NCBI GenBank assembly: GCA_903813345.2
Contig: CAIIXF020000001.1
Span: 55,817,885-55,881,884, forward strand
Direction of reading: 5' to 3'
From: Owenia fusiformis
Taxonomy: Eukaryota; Annelida; Polychaeta; Sabellida; Oweniidae
DNA length: 64,000 nucleotides
In this document: positions 38,501 to 48,609 of the stretch, piece by piece
Layout: every line of letters starts with the position of its first letter
How positions within the stretch are numbered: position 1 is the first letter of the stretch
Translations under genes and position numbers: made by a program
Notes under the pieces: generated by a model
The model's database searches: none
Seen by the model: only the letters and a program-made list of their open reading frames with translations
What the model was told of the DNA's origin: nothing

Positions 38501-41500
38501 ACCATATAGGCGTATGTTCATGATTTCACTGGAAAATGTTTTCGTCTGTGGAAGCTTATCACATCTCTTTGGATCACAATAACTTTGCAACTAACAAATG
38601 TAGGATGCTAGTTTTAAGCCATAATGTGCAGGATTTAAAATTGAACAAAGTCAGAAAATATCAGTTCTTTAAGACTGCAGCTTAAAAAATTCTCAGGAGA
38701 AAGGTGTTAAAGGGTTGAAGAATCGCGGATATTGAAAATCACAATTTGTCCATTTTCAGTAACGTTTGGTTAGGGCTTATAATTTCTGCAAATTTCAAGA
38801 CTAAGAAAAATGTATGGTACCAACATAAATTTTAGACCTTCCTCTACAACATGTGAAAATAAATAAGAATTCCTGCAAGTAATAAGGGAAATATGGCCAG
38901 TTGCAGGGGTTCACTTTTTTTTGGACCACCCTGTACTCTTTCATAATTTACATTTCTCTTAGGAGAGTCTTCTGATACACAAGTATGCATGTACATTTTA
39001 TGTGGGATACCCTAGCTTTGATACAAAGGCTGATCAAAAAGTAATAAATGCTTTTCTGAAAGTGAGATACTCCTATATCTATGTGACCTTTCTTTCTCTT
39101 TAGATCCTCATAATCTTAATCACGGAGATGACTCATATTAACCTAAATAAGGCGGCGTAGGATATTTCTAATCTTAAATGTACCTTAAGGCATTTAATAA
39201 CAATGATCAACTGGGAGTGTAATACCTTGACGAAAGCCAACATAATACATACACTTTATTAGATATGTTTATCAATAGTTATTGCCCTCCCTGCAATGTG
39301 CTTAACTTAGAAAGTAAGGTAAAAAGTTTTTAATCAAGAGATTGTGAAAATATCACTAATTATGATCAGAAATTTGAAGAGGCAGCAAAACTCTATAGAA
39401 GACAGTGAATCACTATCATCCTTACTTTCTCTAATCACAAAACACACTTGTTTATGGAGTAATGAACCCAAAATCAAACTCTACATAGTGGGCACAGTGT
39501 TTTACCAGTGAACGAAATGTGATTTTACAATCTATTTGTTCCCTTTCAAATTGGTATTTTCACTTTTTTTACTGATAGGCATCTATACGATATGCATCAT
39601 CACATCTCGAATATGTGTATATATGAGTATGATAGACAGAGTACATGGCAGGCAGGGCCTCTATGTATATGAGTCTCTATGTAATCTTATGGTAGTGAGG
39701 GCCCTATGTACATGATAAGGAGGGTCACTGTTTCCATTACAGGCAGGGTCTCAATGTATAAGACATCTCGGATCTCCATGTACCTGCATGACAGGTGGGG
39801 TCTCTATGTACAGATATACAGAATCTTTATGATAGCCGGGTCTCTAGATACATGATGGCAAGATCTCTTCAAATATGGCAGGCATAAGCTCTCTTTATAA
39901 CATACCTATGATGATGTGTGGTGAGAACTATTCACAACACACTGCGCCAATATAAATTTTGAAAACCTCGGGTCCGCTAACTTTCTGATAAGTCAAGGGG
40001 CTGGGACTACTACGCATGTACTAATACTGATCAAGTGAAAATAAAACTACGCAAGCAATTTTTCTAAACTCGCAATCACTTCAATCCCTAGGCCCTGACC
40101 ACATCAACTCTATGTCACTATCGTGGCACACATGCCCTCAGTTCTCAGAGATCAATTTCCCTCACAAGGTCGGGCCATATATAAACTTGGGCATGTATGC
40201 CACAATAGTGACATAACCTCTAAGTAAATGCTAGGCTAGGCAGGATAACTTTGTATGTGTATCATAAGCACATTAAGACAACATATAGTGAAGCTTGTAC
40301 CTACTCTGCTAAGGCTCTCCTCCAGTTCAAGAATCCCTCCTTCTCCATATTCTCCAACTGTTCAGCACTTGTACTGGTATCCCACTTAGGCCTGAATAGT
40401 GAGGACAGGTTGATCAACAAAATTAGAATTTTGATACTGGTTTTGACACATTATATTTAGAAGTACAGTAGACTATGCCAGTAGATATTGAAATAATTAA
40501 TAATCATATTTGGGGAACTGATCATCTTTTATCTGAACAGATTACGATTATCAGGTTAAATTTGAATTGATTACATTACATGTATAATATCATATTATAT
40601 TTCATTAAATTATATCATATTATATAATATTTCATCATATAATATCATACTGAATAACATTTTTATGTCAAAGTACAGTTGTATTCTTTATTCATTCTTA
40701 ATTTGGTGACCCACCCTGTAAAGTTTGCATGTATTTTACATACACCAGTATAGAATAAAATGTTGATTGAATAACTGCACCTTCATGATACCTTAATTTG
40801 ATTGGGTAATAATTAAAATACAAACCTTCTTGGTATACTTAAGAGTGACTTGTTAGCTTCTTGAGTAGCCTGAATCTTTTCTTTCTCATCTTTACTCAAG
40901 ATTGCATTTGGTTGCTCTGGGTTCACAAATCTAACATTTAACTTTTCTGAAAATATAAAAAAATCTGTAAGAGCAGTGCAAGGATTGAGGATTGGTCCTT
41001 TTTCAGCCCTCCCTTCACCTGTGGGTCCTCTAAAAATATTGGCAACTGATTTTGATAAGGGAATTGCAAGGGTATGGATAAAAAGTGTTTCTTTTCAGGC
41101 CTCCTAATAGTTGAGTTGCTGAAAATATTGAAAACTTGACTTTATCAGGAGGTGGAGTTTAACAAGCAGACAGCCTTCTTGCAATTCTGTTGATAATGGA
41201 AACATCAAATCTACCTATAATTGTTGTATCTCCCACATACTGCCTTAGGTTCATTAAGATAATGAAAAGATCCTTGGAAATTTAAGAATGTAATTAAAGG
41301 TGAAAGAACTCTGAAGAACATCATGACCAGAAAACTACCTGAGATGAGGTGCTCAAATTAAGAAGTTCTAATAACAAATGAGTCAATACCCAAATGACTA
41401 AACTAAATGGGATTTCAGGTTGTTACAGAGGATGCCTACAGACAATAAAAATATGTCCCAGCATTGGGTATATTACACCACCTTATCCCCATACTGTAGC

Positions 41501-43016
41501 CTGTATTTCTTTGAAAGGGATACAGGCTACAGTGAAGATGTAAATGGAGGGTGTTTATTTGTTTCCATATTTCTGAAGATAGACTAGGTTTTACATATAT
41601 TCCAAGTGTTCTACTATACATTGTATAAATTCATTGAGTAGCTTGCATTGTATTTTTACCAGAATAGCCCTTTAAACAAAGATAGAGAATTCCCGCTCCA
41701 TTTGCAACTTCAATGTAGCCTGTATCAATTTTTAAGAAATACAGGGTATAGTACGGGGGTAGGTTAGTGAGATTTCCAGACCAGACCCTCAACAAGATAG
41801 GTATATTTCACTCAGGATAAACCCTATATCCAAAACCTCCCATAACATAATGCTCACATATCATGACATTCAAAACATGGAGTTATGTGTTCCCATTATG
41901 AGGTGTTCACTTAAGAAAGGTGTTCACTTAAGAGAGGTGTTCACTTTAGAGAGGTTTACGGTTAAGAGAGGTGTTTACATAGACAGGCTGAACTAAAATT
42001 TCATCAAATTTATGGAGTAAGCTCACCGGCAGTAAACTCTGTTCCCGCTAGTTCTGCAGTAGCCAGGAAGTCATCAAGGTTACTCTGCTCAGTGACAGAC
42101 TGTAGGTTGAGACGACCCCAGTCGTAACCGTCATCTAACTCACTAGTGTGCAACTGAAATAGAAATATGTATTAAGCAAATATTGCATTTGTGTTTTTTT
42201 CATTTTATTTTTTGTCACTGCTATACACCGTTGCATGGTTGATATTAAACCTAAAGGTAGCATCAGAGAAAAAGTACAATTTTTTTCCTAAATTATGTAG
42301 AAGACATCATAGATTACCATATGAATAATTAGTGAAGCTCCATTGATGGCTATTGAATGTGCATAGAAAACTTAGAAAACTTCATGGAGAAAAAGTATTT
42401 TCTGCATACTTTTGGGAAAATTGCCTTTGTTTTATATGAAGTCAACCACTGGTCACAGAGTAATAGAAATGTTTTGCTTCAATTCATAGATGTCACTCCC
42501 TTACAGCATTGCTATTTTCTACAGAGGGGGATAGCTCTGGGATTCAAAAAAAAACATATGTCTATAACATAAGTCTGGATTGAGAGGACTTCGTCACTGA
42601 TTGGTCAAATCAACAGACAAACAATGCCAGTTTCAAAATTTTCTAAACACATTTTCAAACAATAGATAATATTGTTTTCAGTAAAAAATGTATATTAGGG
42701 GGTTTTCAATTTCTCCATTTTTTAAAAAACGTAGCATTATTATTAAGAATTTTATTTTCACCAACCTGGGAAAATTTGGTGAAGGTATCTCTATTGGTTT
42801 ATATTTTACGTCATTTTGAAAATGGCAGCTGTAAAAATGTGAATTTTCGTTAAAGTAGTTGCCCTCTTCATGAAATAATCTGACACTCAACAATTTAAGC
42901 CTTAGTGTTGAACTTACGAATGAATCACTACTTTGCCTGCTCGTCTTTTGTCCACCGAATCTATCCTTTATTATACTCTTGCCTAAGCCTGATCCTCCTT
43001 TCTTATTCTTCCCCAT
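23404..43016 (-). CDS. LSG1: LSG1, large-subunit GTPase 1 (complete, 14 exons)
   Basis: Cytoplasmic circularly permuted GTPase of the YlqF/YawG group; in known eukaryotes it acts late in 60S maturation and triggers release of the export adaptor NMD3. Exons in transcription order: 42918-43016, 42027-42153, 40826-40946, 40305-40391, 37650-37736, 37099-37333, 36037-36483, 34752-34853, 29391-29534, 29038-29161, 25848-25927, 25383-25493, 24353-24415, 23404-23571. These join in phase to 664 codons plus stop, close to the human length. Motifs appear in permuted order: G4 NKAD near residue 212, G5 SA near 239, a Ser/Asp/Glu/Asn-rich linker 253-390, G1 GYPNVGKSST at 403-412, G3 DCPG at 447-450, and a basic tail with KPWKKH. 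All introns are GT-AG except intron 9, which looks AT-AC. The start ATG at 43016 gives MGKNKK; a TTG three codons upstream was not used. Introns hold many transposon relics, and exon 8 lies at the end of a 12-copy tandem array. Family assignment is near certain; the splice model is inferred by eye. Confidence 0.95.
23667..24268. mobile_element. Foldback MITE in LSG1 intron 13, TTAA-flanked
   Basis: AGGAATATTCCTTGCCA at the left is inverted at the right, with TTAA at 23663-23666 and 24269-24272. Inner arm sequences (GCTGCCATCTTTTAAAAT; GATGACATCACTTCCTG) also pair. No coding sequence. Confidence 0.75.
26040..28625. mobile_element. 2.6-kb foldback element in LSG1 intron 10
   Basis: GTGGAGTCAGAATGTGGGTT at the left is inverted at 28600-28625; TA lies outside both ends. 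The left arm (to about 26760) and the right arm (about 27360-28625) match over several blocks, including AGATCTTGGTC and CCAATGTGGGAG words. A 140-bp segment is directly duplicated in the right arm (27500-27560 versus 27640-27700). The right arm is interrupted by another MITE. No transposase seen. Confidence 0.8.
27806..28318. mobile_element. MITEs nested inside the 2.6-kb foldback
   Basis: Two overlapping inverted pairs occur: TATAATGGTTCTTTCTGTAT (27815) against its inverse near 27935-27958, around a palindromic GAGTGAATA/ACTCGAGTGAG core; and ATGCCACTCTAAGTTCAAT (27963) against its inverse at 28290-28312. They interrupt the otherwise continuous right arm, so they inserted later. Confidence 0.6.
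29162..29390 (-). other. Putative U12-type AT-AC intron (LSG1 intron 9)
   Basis: Read on the minus strand, the intron begins ATATCCTTCACC, matching the minor-spliceosome donor ATATCCTT. It ends CATCCTTAACTTTTGTAC, with a near-consensus branch site (CCTTAAC) about 9 bases before a terminal AC. No AG acceptor exists that would keep the conserved VANHIPKH residues in frame, because an in-frame TAA lies within the branch site. The intron is 229 bases long. Confidence 0.85.
29391..29534 (-). CDS. LSG1: LSG1 exon 9, G3 motif exon
   Basis: Forty-eight codons, TLYVDK to PPVAF, containing DCPG (G3, magnesium/gamma-phosphate side) and the family block ILPIDQMRDH. The start follows TTTTCAG. The 3' boundary is set by protein homology: PPVAF must join VANHIPKH of exon 10. 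That places the junction before ATATCCTTC, a U12-type donor, rather than before a GT. Confidence 0.9.
30075..32313. mobile_element. Large inverted-terminus repeat element in LSG1 intron 8 (copy A)
   Basis: It starts with a GCAACTCCGCGGAGTAGCAA block and ATCCCAACGAAC and ends GTTCGTTGGGATAAT after a CGGA-rich microsatellite. The interior repeats AAAATGGCCGCC words. A second element (30523-31990) is nested within. Related copies: 36673-37040 and 62316-63322. Confidence 0.65.
30523..31990. mobile_element. Nested element with ~605-bp internal tandem duplication
   Basis: ATCGCACTTTGAAGAG at the left is inverted as TTTTTCAAAGTGCGATAAAA at the right. The interior contains two copies of a unit about 605 bp long (compare 30700 with 31311, and 30971 with 31575). 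A C-rich GCCCGCCCGCACACCC block lies near the right end. A fragment of the same right end occurs at 60265-60305. Confidence 0.6.
32343..32726. mobile_element. 384-bp foldback MITE in LSG1 intron 8
   Basis: GTAAAATTTTAAATGTTTAG at the left is inverted at the right. Arms pair over AAATAAGCAATCAAATGACC as well. A decayed second copy lies at about 32940-33100. Confidence 0.75.
33410..34103. mobile_element. piggyBac-like nonautonomous element
   Basis: CCTTTAGCGTGCTGCC at the left and GGCAGCATGGTAAAGG at the right are inverted repeats. TTAA flanks both ends (33406-33409, 34104-34107). Length 694 bp. It keeps the beginning of a coding region, see the next entry. Confidence 0.88.
33670..33768 (+). 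pseudogene. N-terminal stub of a piggyBac-type transposase
   Basis: An ATG opens 32 acidic codons (MVDKYDHNENVEEMDYDFEL) ending in TAG, about 260 bases inside the element. Position and acidity fit the disordered start of piggyBac transposases, but no catalytic domain remains. The homology is inferred from context. Confidence 0.45.
34462..34676. mobile_element. 215-bp mariner-type MITE in LSG1 intron 8
   Basis: CAGGGTGGGATTGGAAGATT is inverted as AATCTTCCCATCACACTG, with TA before the left end and TG after the right end. It lies only about 75 bases from the donor of exon 8. Confidence 0.6.
34752..34853 (-). CDS. LSG1: LSG1 exon 8, P-loop exon (the copy with a proper donor)
   Basis: Thirty-four codons starting VGYPNVGKSSTINAI and ending ATPGRTKHFQ, the G1 and G2 regions. 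It is preceded by CTCATTATAG and followed by donor GTATGC. This is the unit of the neighbouring array nearest exon 9. It alone carries the last 31 bases of the exon (SATPGRTKHFQ) and the real donor, so it should be the copy used to join exon 7 to exon 9. Confidence 0.9.
34783..35904 (-). repeat. 94-bp tandem array of the LSG1 P-loop exon (12 units)
   Basis: Units start every 94 bases at 34783, 34877, 34971, 35065, 35159, 35253, 35347, 35441, 35535, 35629, 35723 and 35817. Read on the minus strand, each unit is 23 bases of intron 3' end, including the ATTATAG acceptor, plus the first 71 bases of exon 8. Copies differ at only a few positions (for example in units 34971 and 35159). Upstream units lack the true exon end and donor, but each contains GGGTAAGAG and AAGGTGCCT, which could act as cryptic donors. 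Confidence 0.97.
36037..36483 (-). CDS. LSG1: LSG1 exon 7, acidic linker plus start of G1 strand
   Basis: A 149-codon exon between acceptor TTTCCAG and donor GTATGT. The first ~115 residues are low-complexity Glu/Asp/Ser/Asn/Thr, matching the acidic variable linker between G5 and G1 of LSG1. The end, ELIELLKTLHTGKK followed by TTVGL, is the conserved lead-in to the P-loop that continues directly in exon 8. Confidence 0.93.
36673..37040. mobile_element. Truncated repeat element in LSG1 intron 6 (copy B)
   Basis: It starts with ACAACTCCATGGAGTAGCAA like copies A and C, has an AAAATGGCGGCC word, and ends in a decayed GGATGGAGGGCTTC terminus. The preceding block (36570-36672) also matches the block before copy A. 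Confidence 0.6.
37099..37333 (-). CDS. LSG1: LSG1 exon 6, G4/G5 part of the GTPase fold
   Basis: Encodes the DIVVQIVDARNPLLFRCEDL block that marks this family, then NKAD (guanine specificity, G4) and FWSA (G5). It starts after TTCTGTTCCAG with phase 1 and ends exactly in phase 0 at LKDLE-type sequence before GTGATA. In permuted GTPases G4 and G5 precede the P-loop, as here. Confidence 0.95.
37936..38933. mobile_element. 998-bp mariner-type foldback in LSG1 intron 4
   Basis: CAGGGTGGTCCAAAAAAAGT is inverted at the right end, with TA at 37934-37935 and 38934-38935. The inverted repeats match over about 165 bases and more weakly to about 220. No intact transposase frame. Confidence 0.88.
38940..42020. 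other. Remaining sequence of LSG1 introns 2-4
   Basis: Besides exons 3 and 4 this holds GTCTCTATGTA-rich degenerate tandem words (39600-39900), a possible mariner right terminus GACCCACCCTGTA at 40708-40720, and a GAGAGGTGTTCACTTAA repeat (41900-41985). No other gene seen. Confidence 0.5.
42918..43016 (-). CDS. LSG1: LSG1 exon 1, initiator exon
   Basis: Thirty-three codons, starting MGKNKKGGSGLGKS and ending in SSDSF, followed by a consensus donor GTAAGT. The basic, glycine-rich start resembles the N-terminus of LSG1 proteins. Any 5' untranslated exon lies upstream (above 43016) and was not identified. Confidence 0.88.
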
Positions 43017-43516
43017 TTTACTCAAGAAAATGTTTAGAACCTGAAATTAAGGAAGAATATATGGTTAGCGTAATAAGATAAACAGCATATGCTCCAGTGC
43101 TCATACAGTAAGTGACATATTACCCAAATGTGACTTTTTGGCATCATTTTGATGTTGAGATATTTTCAGAAAAATACACTTACTAATGAGTGAAACTGTA
43201 ACTAAATTACAAGTTTTGTATCTTAATCCTGAGAATGTATTTCTCTGTATTTTTGTAGGATATAATTCTAAATTGATCATTGATCCCCAACTTTAAAAAT
43301 AGATAAAAATGGCCAATATTTCACATTTTGTTAGTCCATATTTAGTTGGAATTTCGTATTTTAAAACATCCCAGGACGCTTCAACTGCAATCTCATTTTC
43401 AAATTTTCTTGTAGGAAAACCCACCCCAAACCCCCCTCAAAGATCGTTCACTTTGCTCACTTGTGGCATACATTCACAAAATGCCCATGCTATGCCACTG
43501 ATGTATAACATCCTAA

Positions 43517-43675
43517 GGTATCGTTGTACTATCCATATCATGCTATTCGGAGTGGTAGAGGAAAATTATTCACGAAAATTGTTATTGAATTGCAATTAAC
43601 CAATTCAATAACAATTTTCATCAAATTCCTCTACTACTCCGTAAAGCCTGGTATGGTAAGTACAATGATACTTTA
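43517..43675. mobile_element. Hairpin MITE upstream of LSG1
   Basis: GTATCGTTGTACTATCCATA at the left is inverted at the right (GTACAATGATAC). Arms pair continuously through GAAAATTGTTATTGAATTG with a loop of a few bases, so the whole is one hairpin about 155 bases long. Confidence 0.82.
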
Positions 43676-43760
43676 GGATTTAAGTAGTGTAAACTTGGAG
43701 TCAATATTCCATTTATAAGTTTGACTTCCTAAAATAAGATAATGATATTCTATTAACCAC

Positions 43761-44215
43761 TAGTGTTGTCGCGATTAATCGATACATCGCGATATACATC
43801 GCCAAAGCTGGTTCTGGCGATGCATCGATTTCTGAAACAAAACATCGATGTTTTTAAAAAATTTTAATTTGCTTAAAATCGCCCTTTCTTATCTTATTTT
43901 GACGCAAATTGCTTACCTTTTTTCATGTCTTATTTCATTTTCAAATGTTTTCTGATATTCTTTCGCTTTAAAACTGTTTTAGCTAGTCGAAATGAACCAT
44001 TAATCTAAAAAAATTACTTTACTTTCATTTCACCGTTACTATGTTCCCGGATGTACCAGCGTACTCTTATTAATTTGTTCTGTTCAATATTTTAGTGCAT
44101 TAGCGTTCGGTATTTCAGTGCACTTTTCTCAAACTTTTTCTCGATCGCGATGATGTTTACTACTGAAAATTGCCGATGCATCGATGTACGATTATGGCAC
44201 ACCGCGGCAACACTG
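43761..44215. mobile_element. hAT-like MITE, 455 bp
   Basis: Ends TAGTGTTGTCGCG and CGCGGCAACACTG are imperfect inverted repeats. The 8-bp sequence TTAACCAC occurs exactly on both sides (43753-43760, 44216-44223). Eight-base duplications and CAGTGTTG-type ends are hallmarks of hAT elements. No transposase. Confidence 0.92.
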
Positions 44216-44267
44216 TTAACCACGTATCTACTTCTCAATATGTTCCCAACCTCTGACAACCTGATTA

Positions 44268-44398
44268 CCGAGTGAAATCAGTCAAACATGACAATTGAAG
44301 GCAGTGTGGTCAGGAAGAAAAATTGAATATTTTTTCGATTCAATTTTTCTTCCTGACCATACTGCCTTCACTTGTCATGTTTAACTGATTTCAGCAAA
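44268..44398. mobile_element. Second hairpin MITE upstream of LSG1
   Basis: GAAATCAGTCAAACATGACA pairs with TGTCATGTTTAACTGATTTC. The arms run through GGCAGTGTGGTCAGGAAGAA to a TTTTTTCG loop. Confidence 0.85.
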
Positions 44399-45039
44399 TA
44401 AATTAAGCAAAAATATCGATGTTGCACTCTGGGAGCCAATTCTCCTGGTAAAATCCCTGCCCTGTCAACCCTCACGCATAAGCCATATTTGTCATGCATT
44501 TGCTGGAAAAATTGAAAATAGTCACACATTTGGTTTGAAATATGTGTATATATCAACCAGTTGCTTCAAATTTTTTGTACCAAGATGACAGGCCTGAAAT
44601 CTTGAGGAAAAAAAGATTATTGTTCATACACTCTATTTTTCATGTGATCCCAACTCAAACGTTGTTCTCTCTTCCTTGGCAATCAAGCTTTCAATTACTA
44701 TACAAACATACCCAACCAATCACAGAGAAGAAAATCATGAGAATGAAGTACGAATGTAAAGTTTGGAACAAAATAAACGACAGGTGGATTTTCTATCACC
44801 ATATCCAAACCATGGTATTTTGAAAGCCCTATAGTCTCAAATATTGTCTAGATACACATCCCTTAAAATTTGTATATTTTACATTTTGTATACTGTCATC
44901 CACTGATGTATGACCTCTTGAAAATTTTCTTATTTTTAACATGGGAAATCCTCACTTCAGCAAATCCATTAGTCAAATAAATCTGACAGTCATATGCTGG
45001 TATCTATTGTTATTTTTTCTTATTTGGATATTTATTTTT

Positions 45040-46215
45040 TATTGGAATATACGGTCGAACACACTAGCGCTTCTATATTGCGGGAAATGCTTTCCTGGCC
45101 TGTATACCCAACCAAATTTACATAAATGATAAATCAATTTCTTTGCTTCAACTATAAAGTATCTAATCTTACCTTAGGAACGTAAAACGCTTGGTAATTG
45201 AAGAAATATAAGCAAGCTGCTTGAATTTTTAAATTTTCTCATTTTGCATACCAAGGTCACTTCCGGGTTAATCTGATAGTCTAGATGTAAAACTTAGATC
45301 AATCATAAGTATTTGTTACACGAAGATTCAGTGTCAAACGCAGTGTCATTAAGAAGGGAAGTAACGTGGAGAAGTTATTGTTTCAGTAATGAGAAAAGTG
45401 AGTAGTATGCAAGAACAGCTTTTGAATCCTGTTTGAATCTCTGTGTAATAAATAATTATGATTCCGTTTCGATCCATGTTTACATTTATGGCCTAGTCAC
45501 ATAGCCCGGCCGATGTCCGGCATCGGTAGAGCTCGGTGGATTTTTTTGGTGCCACCGAGCTCTCCTCATCGGAAGCAGAGTTCGGTGACGTGAACGGACT
45601 CCGTCCGGACATCTTCAGGTACTATACTTTCCAAGGCTCTGTCCCACATCGGCCGGAGCTCGGTCGGAGCTCGGCCAGTGTCCGTTAAAAAAACATCGTC
45701 CTCTGGTTGTCTCAGATGCACGGGACACCGACCGATACTCGGCTGTGCACCGGCCGACGTGTGTTCTGATGTGGTTACGATGGGGCTGCGATGAGGGAGC
45801 TCGGTGAGAGCCCGGTGAAATTTAACTCCGAAGTTAAAATTTCACCAAGCTGCCACCGATGCGGTTTTAAGCAACAAACGCCACGGATGTCCGGCCGGTG
45901 TTCGGCCGAGTTCGGTGAAAATTGCATCGCTGGCTCATCGGAACCTCATCGGCCGGGCTATGTGACTAGGCCATTAGACTACCGGAAACAGAATTTAGCA
46001 ACATGGTTGGCGATAATGAAAATAAACTTCAATTGATTATATTTCGTCAATTATCCAGGGTTTTACATGTCTAAGGTAAGATTTAACACTTTGATGTTGG
46101 AGCAAAATATTGAAATTATAATTTGTGTGACTTTGGTTGGTATGGATACCCAGACAGGCCAGGAAAGCGTTTCCCGCAATTTGTTCCATATTATATCTAC
46201 GATCGAATTAGTCCA
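45040..46215. repeat. Inverted repeat, ~140-bp arms, flanking a MITE
   Basis: 45040-45181 (CGGGAAATGCTTTCCTGGCC, ACCCAACCAAA) is inverted at 46073-46215. The Harbinger-like MITE lies between the arms, so it may have inserted into an older foldback element. Confidence 0.7.
45489..45973. mobile_element. GC-rich Harbinger-like MITE, 485 bp
   Basis: TGGCCTAGTCACATAGCCCG is inverted exactly at the right end. TTA at 45486-45488 and 45974-45976 is the target duplication. The interior is built from CGG/CCG words (GGCCGATGTCCGG, GAGCTCGGTG), much richer in G+C than the surroundings. Confidence 0.9.
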
Positions 46216-46219
46216 ACAA

Positions 46220-48186
46220 CATTAGACCTAGCCTGGGCCTCGTTTCTTATCTGACATGTCTTATGGCCCCGGCTAGGTCTAACTTCCATGATGATTTTGC
46301 CCTTGATGCGATCATTTAATCGTTCAGCAGGTTTCGACATGCGGAACTAATTAAACCGTAATAAGATGGTATCGTTACAGAAATAATGTGATCAACGCAT
46401 GCATACATACCTTATGAATAAATACAAATCATCACATACCCCCCTGTAACCTCATCGATGTATAATTATGAAAATGTTGGGAGAAGGCTTTTTCTTAGTT
46501 TAGAAAACTCTGTTCTGGTTCCGGTAACATCGAAATGGCAAATCCTTTCAGGAATAAACCGCCGTTAGCAACACTGAACGAAACAAGTTCATAAAACGAA
46601 ACGAACCCCGGTTATCCTATATATAAGTACAAAATATTGTAATACTGTAGGAGGCTTGCGATAAACATGATTAAGTTTCCTACTTTTTTTCCTGTTTTAT
46701 TTTCAGAATTATGGTAAATTTCTGGCTAAAATGCTTAAAGCTTTCAACATCTTTGGACAGACGCAAGCATGTGATACTGAATAATTAGATATTTTTCTTA
46801 ACATGTTTAAATATATATTGTGCCAAAGTTTTCTCTCCCAGAAAGTCAGTGATTTCCCATTGTAATAACTCAGATGCGAGTAGGTAGTTACCAGTTTCAC
46901 CACCAGGTGGCTCATTCAGGTCACATAGCATGACATAGTTATGCAAATTAAAATAATGTAAAAGAAAATATTATCTGTCCAATACAAGAAAACATATTTC
47001 ACTTTTTGTGACTTTATATGTTGAATCTCCCCGTAGTAGCATTTACATTTTCCAAAACAAAAATTTTTCAAAATTGATCAACAATATTTGAAGCAATATT
47101 TCTTGATGTACTTTTACATGTACATTTCAAATACTAGATAGTATGACATGTTTAATGACGATCAAGTAAGGTTTTTTAACATTAGAGTAATGAGATCGAA
47201 AAAAGCTGAAAAGTGTTGATTTGAAAAAAATCAGATTTGGAGGTATCGAGATAAATCAGGTGTGAAGTATAGGTTAAAAGTACATTTACTTGCTCCAATA
47301 TCGTGATAAAACACATGTGTTTAACTTTTCTCTCATTGAGTAAATGAAATATCATTGTAGAAAAATATGTTTTATAAAATAGCATAAACAAAACTTCTGT
47401 TTAATTTTATTAAGAACATCATACATTTAAGAGCTAGGAATAAAACAACCATGCATATACATCAGTGTTCTCCCCAAAAAAAATTTTCAACTGGGTGCAA
47501 GATTTCAAGTCTAAAAAATCAGCACTTGCTACGCTCACAATATCTCAGTGTAGGTGCTTACTTCACTCATTCTTTAAATCAGAAGTTGAAGTGCAGATGC
47601 CAACTGGGTGCCAACTGGGGGGCCTTTGGTTTCAAGTAGGGGGAGCCCCCGGTAAAAGTGACATGGGGAGATCACTGTACATGTAATCTTATCACAATAC
47701 ATCACCACATTGAAGTTATTAAAATGTAACAATTGTTACAAAGCATGTATGCTGAGTAAAATACATGATCCCAGTTATAAACAATTGAGTGTATTCCTAG
47801 GTACGTTTTTGCAAGCAGAAAACCATGAACAATTACCATAATTTAATATTTAGGCACAATTATTCAACACAATCACAATCTAGCACAATCAATAACATCT
47901 ATATTTCTTTGAGCTGAAATTACCAGTAATCAAATGCATCAATAATGTTGCTTTTTAAAGTTTTTATAAATAACAATAGAGTAAACTTGGGTGAATACAC
48001 GCGCTGTTTGAATAAAGCAAAGATTCGTGTCATACTGGATGGTTATAATAAATATCAATATTGAAGAACAATTTCGTTTCGCTGACCAAGTTTACTTTGG
48101 CGACGCACAGACAGACATTGCCGGTTGAAATATTCGTCTCATAAATTGGTAAGAATAAGACTCATTTTACGATTAAAAATGAACAT
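46220..48186. other. Intergenic region upstream of LSG1
   Basis: No exon supported. Around 47460-47660 a CTCCCC-A-AAAA ... TGGGTGCCAACTGGG ... GGGGAGCCCCCGG block looks like another repeat family end. Otherwise AT-rich. Confidence 0.4.
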
Positions 48187-48190
48187 TTAA

Positions 48191-48605
48191 GGTCAGGGTG
48201 CATGATGGGAAATTTTCTGCATTCCTCAATTGAGTCACATGTTATTTTTCAAACAAGAATCACTCCTTCTCTTCATTGTCTTTATCTTCCAGTTTTGCAC
48301 AAAGAGTGCACTTATGTGCCTAGAAAAGACTTGTGAGAAGAATGTTTTGATAAAGTGTATAAAAAACAAGAAAATTCAGTGAAAAAAATAAGAAAATTTT
48401 CAGAATTTTTTTTCACTGAATTTTCTCATTTTTTATACATTTTACAAAACAAACCTTCTCACAAGGCTTTTCTAGGCACAAAGGTGCACTCTTTGTGCAA
48501 ACTTGGAAGATGTAGACAATGTGGGGAAGGAGTTATTCATGTTTGAAAAATAACATGTGACTCAATTGAGGAAACGCAGAAAATTTCCCAACATGCACCC
48601 TGTCC
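48191..48605. mobile_element. TTAA-flanked hairpin MITE, 415 bp
   Basis: GGTCAGGGTGCATGATGGGA at the left is inverted at the right with two mismatches. TTAA lies at 48187-48190 and 48606-48609. The arms pair over almost the whole length, meeting near 48395, so the element is a single long hairpin. Confidence 0.88.
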
Positions 48606-48609
48606 TTAA

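Noticed and set aside
43017-43025. Upstream TTG start adding three residues to LSG1
   Set aside because: TTG is a poor eukaryotic start; the ATG at 43016 gives the expected MGKNKK N-terminus.
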